From Polytrichum commune (Eukaryota > Streptophyta > Polytrichopsida > Polytrichales > Polytrichaceae), in NCBI GenBank assembly GCA_950295325.1, contig OX485805.1, forward strand, positions 26,029,501 to 26,093,500: DNA of 64,000 nucleotides, given 5' to 3'. Below, piece by piece: positions 32,971-45,139 of this stretch (position 1 is the stretch's first letter; every line of letters starts with the position of its first letter). The notes beneath the pieces are model-generated. The model was not told the origin of the DNA and ran no database searches. It saw only the letters and a list, made by a program, of their open reading frames with translations. Both the position numbers and the translations under genes were made by a program.

Positions 32971-35900
32971 TTTTTTTCTTTCCTCCTTTTTGGAGATGGA
33001 AGGCCAACACAACCAACGTCAAATGCATTAAGAACCAAGAAGATGCGCCTACATCGAGGGGAGGTGGGCCCCTCGGACGCAAAACACCATCAAGAAAAAA
33101 AATAACAACAACGGACCCCCAACAAGGACAACCCACCGGACCCACCAAGCCAAGGACAACACCCAAACCAATAAAAAAAACCACCAATAGAGAGTTGGAC
33201 TACCCAACTACCTATGTTGCCATTCCCAATTCCATTCGATATGTAAATTGTTCCTCCTACAGAGGACATTTCTAGCGACCCGCATTTGGTCAAAACCTTG
33301 GAGTAGGCCGCAACGAAGAAGTTGTTGATCTTAATTTGTTTGATCACCCATCTCCACACCGCCTTGGCATAAATGATGAGTTCATCCCAAATATGGTGCT
33401 TGACCTTAGACTCATGCCATTGTTTCTGGTTGAACACTTTGTCATTGTGCTCAATCCAAATGGTCCACAACGTAATATTCCTAAGGAGGTGCCAAATTTT
33501 GATTTTTTTTTTACCATGATAGTTCTTAGGGATCCTTTCCCCAAACATGGCTTGGTTCTAGTTAAAACTATCATAATTGTCATTTCTAACCCCACATAAT
33601 TCATGCATGATGTATGTGGCCCATCTCCACGCCCTGCTAGCTTGAACACAGTCCCAAAATTTATGTTTAACTAATTCGCTTGTGTTTGGGAGGCAAAAGA
33701 CACATTGCTTGGAGATAGATGTCGGCCCAATGCGAACCCTCCATTCATTAACTACCATTGCTTTGTGCCAGATGGACCACTTGAATGCAACTCTTTTACC
33801 CGACCGGAGCAGATCCCACACCTGAGACCAATAGAATTTGTAGTTACCTGGGAGATAGCCCTGCCATATACTCACCGCGTGTGTGGTCCCTGGGATCCTA
33901 TTAATGACAGAGTGTCTACCAAGCTTAGTAACTACAAACAAAATAGGACCAAAGGTGAATAGTTTATAGTATGTTCCCCATTCATATGTTTGCTTGATTT
34001 TCTCAACCATTTCTAATCACATATGTTGTCATTTGTTTGCAAGTATTAATTATTGTTTGATTTACTTCAGGTGCATCTATCCAAGCAGTGATGTCTTCTA
34101 ATTGCCACATTTTGGCGTTGGAAAGTGACACTGAGCTATCTGAGGAGGTTTTGAAACCCATAAAAGCTCTTCCTTCAACCCCGTTTGCTAATGTGTGGTG
34201 GGGCTTTTGACGCACTTGACCTTGACAATGAATCGCCAATACTTGATGCCCCTCTTAAAGACATGTGTGAGGAAGTTGTAACCTCGCATTCCTCAACCAG
34301 TCTCTTACTGTAAATTTGTTTTTCATATAGATTACTCATTGTGAACACATTGGGAACACATTGGGAATACGAGGAACATCAAGACAACAATAGACAATGC
34401 AAGGGAGCTTGGGTATGTCCCCTTCCCAATCCTTGGTAGTGGGCGTTTCCATTTACACTTGTGAATGTCTACCCCTTTCTAGGTATAGTAAACATCATCG
34501 TCTCCACAACATTGACAACACTTGATCCAGACTTTGTTGAAATAAACGCTAATGGCATCACATGCCAAATGGTGGACCGACTTACTTGGGAGGCTAACAC
34601 GGATGATGATCATTAACTTCTTCTCAAACTTTACTCTCTTTATTGACATGTTTCACCGTAATTGTAAATAAACCTCATATGAAACATTCTTCTAATGATC
34701 ATCACCCCCTGGTCTGATTTGTATGTTTTTTACTTGTTCTTTACTTTTGAGCCTAAATCTATGTTATTTCTCAAAGTACCCAAATTATCGTTTTTCATAT
34801 TTACTTCAATTTTTTATAGTGTGATTGCAGCCCTAATTCGTATGACGTCATCTCATATTTGTTAAATTTATTTCTTTTCAATTTATATTACCACGGATAT
34901 AGGCCCTTGCCCCATAGTTATAGGAATTATGAAGAATAAAGTTTCACCTTTGATGACTAAAAATTAAATTCACTGCTCATTAAAGTTTGCTCACTGCTCC
35001 TATCATAGCAATCCTGGCATAGTAAAGTGTTGTAATTGTATGCAAGGGGGTGCAAAGTCGGCAATATATTGAACAACAAAGGCCGAAATTTCCCCCCTAT
35101 CCACATATAATCCAATCCATTGTCTTGGGTGGGTGGTGTCCGAATCAATGTCCACAAGTTATGCCATTAGCCATAAGTTTTCCTTGTGAGCTCGTCTCAG
35201 TCACCTCCGTCGGCGTGAGGTTACTGCAATGGACTAATTTGGAAATGTATTGTTGAGGATGGAAATAAATTGCAGGGATGAATGTCCAAGACTAAGAAGC
35301 GTGGATGGATGGGAAGTCGAGGGACGAGCAGTTGGATGGCTCTTATCTATGTAAAGCAAAGTGAAAGTGACATACGCATATAGATAAGGAGACTTCAATC
35401 TATGTATAGAAAGACTTAAGTCTTCTAAAAGTATCTTATGGATACTAATATGTATAGGTAGGGCTCGGGGGAAGGAGAACACATGTTATGTTTTGTGTGT
35501 GTCTCCAGGTTGGGAGGTGAGCCTTTTGTTAATAAATGTTTGTTTATTATTTATGAACAGTTTAACGAGGTACGTTACAGTTACATTCTTCTTGCACTCT
35601 TTCCCAAGTCATGACATTTTGTTGTTCACTATCCCAGATGTTGTATACGCATTGAATGCCTTTGCGGTACATGTTAAGGCCTTTCATGTAGGTGAAACCT
35701 TTATTAAAAGGTTCCACCCCATCTGACCACTAGATGTTTGAATGCAACAATCCCATTTGAATGCGGGGTAGAAGTTAATAGGTGCCTTTAATCATAACCT
35801 TCCATGCTTTACTAATATGGTCTCATACCCTAGATCTTGGGACTCCTTAGTGTTGTTTGCTGGTGAACCAATCTAGGCTAACTCCCCAACTACGTCCTCT

Positions 35901-36520
35901 TTGTGGATTGAACCTAGCCAGTCTATATCTAAGCATGAGTTGGAGGTTAGATTCTCCCGGCTCTATTGCCTTAACTATCCATTTACATAGGAGATTGGTT
36001 TTGGTAGCCTTTGGGTCCACTAGCCCTAGCTCGCCATATTTATTCTTCAAGCAACATTAATTCTAGCTAACTCTTGTCCGGGTAAGTTGCTCTTTTCCAG
36101 ACCATAAGTAATTGCGGATTGCACCTCTAATTTTTCTTAAAATTTTGTTGGATCCTCCCTATACCATGATAAAGAAATAAAGTGTGAATAACAACACTTG
36201 GTTACAAATGACCACTCTCCCTATCAATAAGAGTTTCATAGTACTCCAGTATTTTAGCTTCTTAAAGATATTTTTGTAAAAGAATTGGTCAATGTCTTGC
36301 GTGTTGAGATTGAGACCAAAAGGGGTACCAAATAATTTGGAAAGGTCTCCTTTCTTTGCCCATTGCCAGTTGTAACCTATAAGTCATTCTAGTTTATATG
36401 TATACTCATCGAACCAATATGCGCATGATTTCTCCCAGTTAATCTCTTTTCCAGATGCTTTAGCAAAGACCCCTTTCCATTGCAATGTTTTCCGGGTCAT
36501 TAAACCCAAAATATTATGAG
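32971..36520 (-). mobile_element. LINE (non-LTR retrotransposon), interrupted and decayed
   Basis: The T-rich start at about 32968-32990 is the 3' tail of a minus-strand LINE. At 33558-34010 (minus) is a zinc-binding reverse-transcriptase tail: FKWSIWHKAMVVNEWRVRIG, then CVFC and H-x3-F-x-x-C, followed by W-rich residues in the frame at 33090-33548. Minus-strand reading from 36520 to 35850 gives reverse-transcriptase thumb/C-terminal residues: SGKEINWEKSCAYWF, GTPFGLNLNTQ, IRNYLWSGKEQLTRTRV and GELGLVDPKATKTNLLCKW. More LINE sequence follows at 35740-35580. Frameshifts and stops are frequent. About 1.5 kb (roughly 34020-35560) between the halves is not LINE-like and is probably an insertion. 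A homologous tail lies at 58585-60091. Confidence 0.75.
34020..35560. other. Unassigned DNA splitting the LINE
   Basis: Lies between the two LINE halves. Around 34560-34615 is a short plausible coding stretch (LDPDFVEINANGITCQMVDRLTWEANTDDDH, then stop) that I do not recognise. No terminal repeats were identified. Confidence 0.35.
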
Positions 36521-36529
36521 TAATTTTGT

Positions 36530-37530
36530 TACATTTCGTGACTAGGATTACATGATTGTTTTCATTGCCCCCTCAAAGCGGATATGTTCCTAAGTTCCTA
36601 GATCCTAGCTTGCCTTGGGGTCAAGACATATTTCCCTAAGGCCATGAGGCTATTTGCACTATTGCATATAGGTGTGTTGTCTAATTAATTGTTTTTCTTG
36701 GCTTTGATTATAATCCATCCCTTTCCACGTTTTCTTGTATATGTTGGGGCTATCTATGCCTATGCTAGCCAAAATGTCATTGTAGATATCCGTATTGGTT
36801 GGGTTGAGTTGGGTTTCATAAATCATTTCCAGCGGCAAAACCCGTGCATGGTGCGGTGGTTCTAGTCTTGGTTCCGGTCCCTCTACATTTATCATTTTGA
36901 GGTCGAGTGAGGAGGCTCTTTGCTTACTTTGCCGTGGGGCCTTAGTTCAGGGCATCGCGTAGTGTGGCTGGGTTTTAGGTTCAAACCAATGTTAGTTTGG
37001 TATATAGGTGAATGCATGGTGTCAATGATCAACATCAACAATGGAATCCCAGAACCTACCCTTGGGTATCAAAATTGTATAACCAATCAAATATTGATAT
37101 TTGGTGCATATGTGAAGGTGAGAGAATCTTTGTATACCCGAGTTATTATTTGGATCAATACCATTCTAAATCATATTGATACTAGGGGGATATTGCCTAT
37201 GTATCATGATGGTTTTTGCATGGCATATAAACCCGAATAATATTGAAACCAAAAATACCATCAAATACCCATATGCTACCGGTATCAAAAAAAAGACAAC
37301 ACCAGATCAAAACTGGTTCAAACAATTAGTACTTTGCTCACAGGAAGCATTCCTTGCATGTGCTTATAAAGGTTGCCATTGTTTAGGCATCATAGAGTTG
37401 TTTGCATTACTTGTAGACTTTAAGAGCTCATGGAGATACAAAGTCCATACATCCCTGAAACCAAGCTCCAAGCTGAAAGATAATTTTCTAACGCCAAGTG
37501 ATCGAGAATAAGGAGGCAGCTCAGCCCATA
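36530..37530. other. No supported gene
   Basis: Anonymous sequence; short frames only. Confidence 0.4.
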
Positions 37531-37860
37531 CAGTCTAACCTCGTTAGTATGACACTTGTTTATATGACACCCTGGAAATTTAGACACATTTTTGCGCTAC
37601 CAAACTTTTTAGTTCAAAACCCCCTCTTTTATACGACTACGACACTCGATAATACGGCATTTAGAATCTCCATTTTGTCATATTAAAGAGGTAATTAATG
37701 TTAAAATTCTTTTCATCTATGTTATGTATATATAAAATATATCCATTTTCACTTGGAAATTACTTGGGAACTTCACTTGTTATGAAGAACTTAATGATAA
37801 TTAAGGTTACTAGTGTAGAATGGACATGGTAAGGGTTAGAGTGACCTCCTTCTTATTCTT

Positions 37861-40657
37861 TTGTCAGATTATAAGCCTGAAGATATTTACAACATGGATG
37901 AGACTAGATTGTATTTTAGAGCACATTCTAATAAAACACTAGTACAAGGGAAGGTGAAGGGTCGGAAGTTACAAAAAGAGCATGTAACACTTGCTCGTGT
38001 TGTTAATTCAACTGGGATTGATGAGTTGAAGTTGCTTGTGATTTATACGTCCAAGCAACCATGATGTTTTGGAAGGTGGTAGGTTTATGAGTATGTTCGG
38101 TAGCACTCAAATGAAACAGCTTGGATGAAGGGGGGTATATTTGAAGCTTGGATTTTGTAGCTCAATAATCAATTCAAAGGTCAAAATCGAAAGGTGACTA
38201 TGATTTTGGATAATGCATCTTCATATGTTGTTAGCTTAACCAAAGTCTCGTGGTTTGTCGACCTTGGAATAGCAACATAAGTTTGGTATTCCTTCCTCCC
38301 AATGTTACAAGCATAGTTCAACCTCTAGATCAAGGTATAATAATAGCATTTTTCAAAATTTAGTACAAGAAGAAACTTTTGCATTGGGTTTCATCACAAT
38401 ATGATGATGCTACATTGAAGGACTTAAGAAATGTGGTGCGCAACATCAGACATGCTATGATGTGGAGTTATGAAGTATGGAGCGAGTTGGATGCACAAAT
38501 AGTCATGATTTGTAAGAAGATGGCGCGTATATTACATGCAACATGGAATGTTGATTTTGCCCTAGTTGATGAAAGGGAGGACAATAGAATGCAAGAAGAA
38601 TTAAATGAACTTGGTGCTCTGATTTCAAAGTTGCGATTGGGTGATGATGAGATGTCAATCGAGACTTACATTCAAAGGGAAGGGGAAGAGATTATTGAGC
38701 TAGAATTGAATACTGATGAGTTGGTGGATGTTGCTTTGGGAATAAATTATGCACAAGTGTCAGCCCTAAACCCCCACCCTTGTGCGTCGTAGTCCGGGTG
38801 GAAATCTAGAGCTCACATGTGATCTTTTGTATAAGCTTAGTTCTGTGTTCCGGAGCGGAAGTGTCACTTCAACCTCACTTTATTAAATGCCAATAATGTG
38901 AGAGTGTTTAGAAACACTAACACCCTTAACCTCATACAATGCTCAATCATGTCCCTCATAACCTTGGAAAATTGTCACATTAAACCCATCAAGTGAATGC
39001 AAGTTTAATGCTCACATCCTTCCCTTTGATTATCCTATCTTAACATTCCCTTATTGCTAATCCCCTCTCTCTCCCACAACTAACCTATCAAATGCATTAC
39101 ACTTCTCCCTAACATAACAAGTGCCAATCTCCCCATTGCCTAGCTTGGTACCACTAATCGGCCAGTAGCTGCCCTCTCGGCCGGTCCCCTGCCTCTGTCA
39201 TTCCCAACCTTCCAACCAGCTGGTCTCTCCTGATGGCCTTAGTGTACACCCCCAGGGGCCCTCCCAGGTTCGGCAGGCTAATCAGTCATCTTCCTAAGGA
39301 GCCTTACCAAAGTGGGCTCGGCTGCCGCCCTTGCACCCATCTATAAGCCCCTGGCCATGCTTCCGCGGCAGCTCTGCCACCTCACATCCACCTCCAGAGG
39401 CAACCGAATTCACTTTTCTCCGAGCTCAGGAGCAGCATTGCTTACTCCCTGGTCTGATTTGTATCTGGGTCGCAGTTGTCCTGGTTGATTAGCTTCGAGT
39501 TTTGACTAGTGCTAACTTCCCCTCCTGCATCTTCCTCAATCTGAGCTTGGGCTTCCACCTTGTCAATCCAGCAGCGATGGCCCTGCCTCTACTCGGGCAG
39601 CATCCAAACAACCACCTTAGCCTTTAGAATCGCATGCCCAACACAGGACTGCAGTCTACCTCCCAGCACTACCAATTCCGGCCTTTAGAATTCAATTCCA
39701 TTCTCCTCCGCCCGAATTCGGCCAAAGGTCAGCTGACCACCCCAATGCCGATTAATTTCTCCCCCTCCGCAAAGCATCCATTCTCCTGTTCTTCCCGCCT
39801 GGCTGCCTTCCAGCCTTCTTGTCCTCTGGTAAGCTCGCAGCATCCCCACATTCCCACATTCACAGCCTCGCCTCATCTTGTCCTAGCCCCCGTATCCGAG
39901 GGGCAACACCTAACCCCTCACAACCAATCTCGCTGTCTCCCGTAGCCCCCTGTGCAGCCGCCGCATTCTACATACAGAGGAAAGAGAGAGAGGAAAAACA
40001 ACAGTTCCTGCACCGAACAGGGGACCCCCTTCCCTGATCCGGGAAGCCAGCAGCAGCCAATCCGATGGTAACGGCTTCCTTTAAATTGAACCCCCCGCAA
40101 GCCCAAAACGAACACCCCCCTTGCGCAAGCAAGTCGATTAAATCCCAGCCATTGAGGCATACGGCCCTTACATCTTTAATCCTACTTCTAACCATTCACA
40201 CACCACACTTCTAGCCTTCTTTACTAAACCCCCCATTACTCTCTTCAACACTAAATGCCATAACTTACTGGTATGCTTACTCCTACTTTAAACTGGGACT
40301 TACACTCTTTTTATATTTTTGTTAAATCAGATACAATTCAAGTCTTAAGTATTAAGGACCTCTAAATCTTAACACACGTGTGGGCATACTAATTTGGGCT
40401 CACAACAAGGCTTTGAGGTTAATGTTGATCTACATTTAATATATGTGGACGATGTTGCTCCACCTACGGTAAAGCTTAGTGATGCTAAATGTCATGCATC
40501 ATTGTTGTCTAATTTCTTATTAGACAACTCTTTACATTTTGGTGTTTATGAAATTATTAGTTCTCAAAAGCTAATAGGGAATTTAGATAATATGACAATT
40601 GCTAACTTGGATAGGCAACACCAAAGATCTTTGAAGTCCTATATCAAGAGTTCTTGA
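37861..40657 (+). pseudogene. Pogo/Tigger DDE transposase, frameshifted and interrupted
   Basis: Order of motifs: IYNMDETRLYF with KGRK (37880-37980) is the first catalytic-Asp region of the CENP-B/DDE_1 family. VTMILDNASSY at about 38190-38225 is the second Asp region. LPPNVTSIVQPLDQGII at about 38295-38350 is the third Asp region. The C-terminal segment continues to GINYAQ (38752). The solo LTR interrupts here. Coding resumes at 40405 as GFEVNVDLHLIYVDD..VKLSDAKCHASLLSNF and ends at 40657. Stops at 38064 and 38278, among others, plus frame changes show it is inactive, even ignoring the LTR. The N-terminal HTH region was not found. Confidence 0.8.
38758..40404. mobile_element. Solo LTR (about 1.65 kb) with 5-bp TSD
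   Basis: Begins TGTCAGCCC and ends GGGCTCACA, flanked by ACAAG on both sides (38753-38757 and 40405-40409). Removing it with one ACAAG restores the Tigger transposase reading frame (Y-A-Q-G-F-E-V), which fixes both boundaries. Its GC-rich composition between 39130 and 40160 differs from the surroundings. A TATAAG-like box lies at about 39340. No gag or pol frame is present, so it is a solo LTR or a non-coding LTR element. Open frames inside it are not supported as genes. Confidence 0.8.
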
Positions 40658-40880
40658 GAATATTTGTATTTGTTTGGAGTTATGAGTTATTATTTCATAC
40701 AATCTATATTGCTAAAACTTGTTGTACATATTTTTAAGCTCATATTGCTTATGTTTTTGTATTCCCTCGATAATACGACAATTTTACGCCATTTGTCATA
40801 TTAATGAGAAGATGACACCTCGATAATACGACATTTTTTGTGTTTCCCAAACGTGTCATACTAAAGGGGGGGGGGAATAG

Positions 40881-43490
40881 TAGTGAAATCAAAATCACCT
40901 TCCCCATAAATGTCGAAGATCCTTAGAATCAGTGCTGTCCAAGAGCAACCCACCTTGATAATCATCTGTGCAAAATGCATTTCTGGAACTGCGATGCTCA
41001 GGATTTTCTATTTGTTTACACATAAACTACTCTCAATAATCGTCCCTCCTAAAACTCCAATCTGTGGAGTGGAGACAAACAATTTATAAATTCTTGTGGA
41101 AAGTTTGTCTAAGAGTAATTGTCTCCTACAAATCCTCTCCCATGCTTTTGGCCTTGAAGTTTGCTCTCCCGTTGACACGAAGTAACTACAAACAAAATAG
41201 GACCAAAGAAAGTTAACTACAATCATCAGAAGTACTCCCCAACTACACCTTATATTGTAGCTGGGCGAGGTTAAGTAGTTGTGGTTATGGTCGTCATCAA
41301 TTCATTTTAGTACTCCTTAATTTCCCTCAAAAATTAGAGCCAAAGAAAATAAGCTACAACCACCAACCATGGAAACGGCTCTTGTGTGTAAACTCACCTT
41401 GATTCACCTACTCTAGCTTGATGATCTAAGGTAGAAGTACCATAACCTGTTAACCACCCTCTAGCCGTGCACTAGACCGCTGTCATAATGGTGATGTGCC
41501 ATTTCTAAAACGGATCATGGCTCGACGGCAACTTCAATGCGTGTACACTTAGTGTAGCCAATGGGAATCAAGTGTTAATGTATTCATGAGGTAACCGATT
41601 TAGGCGATGTTCTGTATGGAAAGGCGGATTACTGTGTTCCGTGTAGGGAGAATCTAGTGAACGGGTAGGGGGTTGGACAACTTTCCACTTTGAAAAATCG
41701 TAGCATTTTTTGTATAGGGCAGAAAAATATGAAACAACTTGCATTCTTCATGAATCCTTCTCGTCTATCTTGGAGAATTATCTCATGATTGTCAGACCAG
41801 ATCTTCAATGCGAATCACCTTATTTTCACGGGTTATGGTATTTCTACCTTAATTCTGTTGTATGGGTTACAATTTCAACAACCCACTTTGAGCAATGGAA
41901 TCTATTCTGGTCCTTGGAACATGTTTGAAAACTTACATATTGCACAATCCCAAACTTGATGGTGTCGTAGAATGAGCGGCCGAGTGTCCATGGTTCCACA
42001 AACTATCTCAAAGGAAGTGGATGCACCACTTGAGGGGCATCAGTTCCTTTATCGAGAAATGGTGTTTGCGCTCCCATAGAGCCTTGCTTTGCCAGCTGTT
42101 GTTCTGCCAATTCCTCTCCTCCTGTACAATTCAATGAAAAGTATATTTCGCTTCAACCTTGCCACTCTCATTTACAGAACATCCAATTGAAGTATTTCAT
42201 ATTATTCACTCTTTGGAGGCAGAATCTTGACCATCACAGACATGACTCTGTTTTCAAATCATGCAGGAAGCTTCAATGAATAAAAGCATTGTATCAAACA
42301 TTACTCTTGCCAAACCCATCCACAGAACATCCAATCAAGGTATAAAAAACAATTCATTCTTTGGAGGCGGAAATTTGATCATCAGATACATGACTCTGTT
42401 TTCGAAGCATGCAAGAAGCAACAAGTTTCCATACCCCAAGTTTTCACTGCCACAACAGATCTTGTAAAGGAGCCTTGGAAAACCTGAAAGTCTGAAATTT
42501 AGGTAGACCAAGATAAATGTTCAGAATGTTACATACCTAAACACGCAATGAGATATCGGCCAAAGGAGTATAACGCAAACGCTTCGTAGCAGTTCCCTGT
42601 TATGTTGAAGTAGATCGCAAACGTTGGCTTCCATAAAGACATAAACTGAGGGCTATTCAAAAGAACTCCAAATCAGAACCATTCCAAACCCTGTTTGATG
42701 AGGGGTTCTCCCATAACCCTAGCTGGTTCACCCCTATATCGAAAAACATACATGTAAAACAAACAATCTCACTCATAATAATGACGGCTGGGACAATTAC
42801 CGATGTGATAGTATACACGGGAACCATGACAATGATGCCTATCAGTCACTTTGCTCCTGCAAGACCACAGGCTCAGGCATCAGCAGCTTTGCTCCAAAAC
42901 CCTACTCACAGGTTTTGAAGAGAATTACACAATCAGAGACTAAAACCTAAATGTTGCAATGTCACTCAGCACCTGTACACACCGCGCCACGAATCTTACA
43001 TTTAATATTTGAAAAGAAGATTTTCTTCAGCTGTCCTTGCAACATATCATGAATAAAATGAACATGGTATTGACACACATGGAACTTAACAGTCAGTTTA
43101 ATTGAGAGAAAATCAATTCCTACCTCAGGGCCCTGAGAGGTGGTCAAACAGTAGATAAAATGAAAGTGAGAGCCCAAACAGCACAAATGCGGCCAAGATT
43201 ATGAGTGCCCATGTAAGCAAAGTGAAGGTCCCCATCTTTAAGATAAAAGTCTCCAAGGCTTCCAGATCGGCCGCCTTTTGCCATGCTCCCCTTCCCATGA
43301 TCACATAGGGTATCCCAATGTCTGCCATGCTGTGAATTTTCAAATGAAATATTTCTGCCCCACCGCTTCACGAACGAAATTTTCGTTGCAATTTTTGTGG
43401 TTGCGACTGCCTGTTAGCTCCTGCAAAAGTTATTAGAGTTCAAAGTGAGGATTATCTTTCCCTTTCAATTATCATATAGAATTTTTCCAA
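40881..43490. other. No gene firmly supported; possible small exon
   Basis: A minus-strand segment at about 43428-43128 is bounded by TTTTGCAG and GTAGGA, like an exon. It contains a 60-70-residue frame (MADIGIPYVIMGRGAWQKA..., with a hydrophobic stretch TLLTWALIILAAFVLFGLSL) that could be a membrane segment. Competing frames exist and I recognise no family, so I do not call a gene. Confidence 0.3.
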
Positions 43491-43501
43491 TATGTCATAA
43501 C

Positions 43502-45131
43502 CAAGGCATAAAATTGACACCGTGGGGGGTGTATTTTGCTTCCTAGAGTGTCCTAGGACACCCAAATCTCAAACAGGGTGTCCCCGAGGACACCCAAAAA
43601 TCCTACAAGGGTGTCCTTTTTACACCCAAAAAAAATTCAGGGTGTCCCCTGTACTTGTAGGGCCTATGAGCGTATATGTTTGACAAAGTTTTTGCAAGTT
43701 TTTCTTTTTTGACACGCAAAAACTTGCACAAAAAAAATTGCACGTCAATTGACACGCACATTCTAGAAATTGACACGTACTGTGACTTGTGAAGAAAAAA
43801 ATCACACGTCAATTAACACACTAGAAATTGAAATGACATGTATTACTTGAGTACTATAAAGTGCAGCTCAAGTATCCGGAAAACATATTAACCCATAACA
43901 GTAGGAGAACTTCCTACACTCACTCACATACTTAAGTTCAACTTTGCTCTTGCAATTTCCTTTGTAACCGGGAGCTAGGACGGTGAATGGAGAGCGAGAC
44001 TAACTAGGAACATGGCGAGGCAAATGTTTCTATCACCGTGGCGCCTCCACATCCTCCACTCAATATGAGTTTTTTCTTGCTTCCAACCAATGTGAGGAAA
44101 ACTTGGATCTAACTGAGATTGGAGATGCCATAGAGATTACGACACGGTCTTTGTCAAGAAAATTCCTAGTGTATGAATATGAGGAGTTTGGTGCGGATAC
44201 CAAATTTGTGGCACAATTTTTGGACATTTCTAGAGGTGGTGAGATCCATTTTCAAGACTCTACAAGAGTGGTGCATTCACATATATTGCATTATGCACCA
44301 TTGCCTCATGCAATTGAATTTGGTGGTGATGGTACCCTCCATGGGTGCAAGGTGATTGCACAGGCCTATGTGGTTAAGGTGATAGAATCATTGCAGCAAC
44401 GATTTCCCGATTTGAAGCTCTTCAATGCAGCTAAGCTATTTAGCCCTGTCTGTTTTTCAACAGACTTGACACTTCTTCATCGAAATGCTCGTTTATGGCT
44501 TCAGAGTTTCATTGACCACTTTTGCACTAATGGAGGGAATCTTTTTGATGAGCGTGGTTTTAAATCAGAGCTTCGAGGTTTTTTGGATACACTTCATATT
44601 TCATGTGGTGGTCTTAAAATGCACCAAGCTTGGATGGTTTATTCTTCCAATTTGGACTATGTTGGAAGATATCCTCATATGACAAAGTTGTGGCAAGCTG
44701 TTCTTGTAATTCCTGCTAGTACAGCTTCTTGTGAGAGAGGATTTTCTACTCAAAATCATATTAAATCTACTTTACGGTGTAGTTTGGTATTTGAGATTTT
44801 GGAAGCACAAATGAGAGTTGCAATGGCAAAAATCCCCATAGAGGCCATTGACTTTGAACAAGTATGGGTAAAGTGGTGTGCTATGAAAGGCCGCCGCTTG
44901 TAGGTTTGATTTGCATTGCAAGTTATGATATGTAGTGATTTTTTTTATTTTTAATTGAAAATTTGAAATGATATTATATATTTTTCAAAATTGTACCTAT
45001 TTTGACAAAAAAAAATTTAAGAGAAATTTATGAGGACACCCAAAAATTGGAGCAGGGTGTCCTTGGGACACCCAAAATTTGGGACAGGGTGTCCCCTGGA
45101 AATTTGGCTAGGGTGTCAAATTTATGGCCTG
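43502..45131. mobile_element. 1.63-kb hAT element with TIRs and 8-bp TSD
   Basis: Left end CAAGGCATAAAATTGACACC, right end the complement of CAGGCCATAAATTTGACACC (17 of 20 match). The flanking 8-bp duplication GTCATAAC lies at 43494-43501 and 45132-45139. Subterminal GGGTGTCC/GGACACCC motifs recur about eight times within 140 bp of each end, often in inverted pairs. It encodes only a C-terminal transposase part. Confidence 0.9.
44103..44903 (+). CDS. hAT transposase, C-terminal fragment
   Basis: A 266-codon open frame without an ATG at its beginning. Motifs: FPDLKLFNAAKLFSP (about 93-107), then LWQAVLVIPASTASCERGFSTQN (about 198-220), the canonical hAT dimerisation signature with ER intact. 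It is about 45% of a full transposase. The BED finger and the N-terminal catalytic part are missing from the 1.63-kb element, so it cannot be autonomous. It is related to, but diverged from, the frame at 5597-6472, where the same FPDL..FNAA.LFSP and LWQA.LVIP.STA.CE.GFS order is seen. Confidence 0.85.
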   Translation: MDLTEIGDAIEITTRSLSRKFLVYEYEEFGADTKFVAQFLDISRGGEIHFQDSTRVVHSHILHYAPLPHAIEFGGDGTLHGCKVIAQAYVVKVIESLQQRFPDLKLFNAAKLFSPVCFSTDLTLLHRNARLWLQSFIDHFCTNGGNLFDERGFKSELRGFLDTLHISCGGLKMHQAWMVYSSNLDYVGRYPHMTKLWQAVLVIPASTASCERGFSTQNHIKSTLRCSLVFEILEAQMRVAMAKIPIEAIDFEQVWVKWCAMKGRRL

Positions 45132-45139
45132 GTCATAAC

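Larger units (their letters stand above)
37531..40880 (+). mobile_element. Pogo/Tigger-like transposon, split by a solo LTR
   Basis: The left end is CAGTCTAACCTCGTTAGTATGACAC after TA (37529-37530). The right end is approximate: an inverted TTAGTATGACAC ends near 40865 and is followed by a G-run. Both ends carry repeated CTCGATAATACGACA-type motifs. The transposase is broken into frames at 37861-38064, 38379-38757 and 40405-40657. Confidence 0.65.

Noticed and set aside
39634-40195. Several 70-100-residue frames on both strands
   Set aside because: They lie inside the solo LTR, overlap each other and show no conserved motif.
43125-43371. Small membrane-protein gene on the minus strand
   Set aside because: Two competing frames, no family match and uncertain exon limits; mentioned only as a possible exon.
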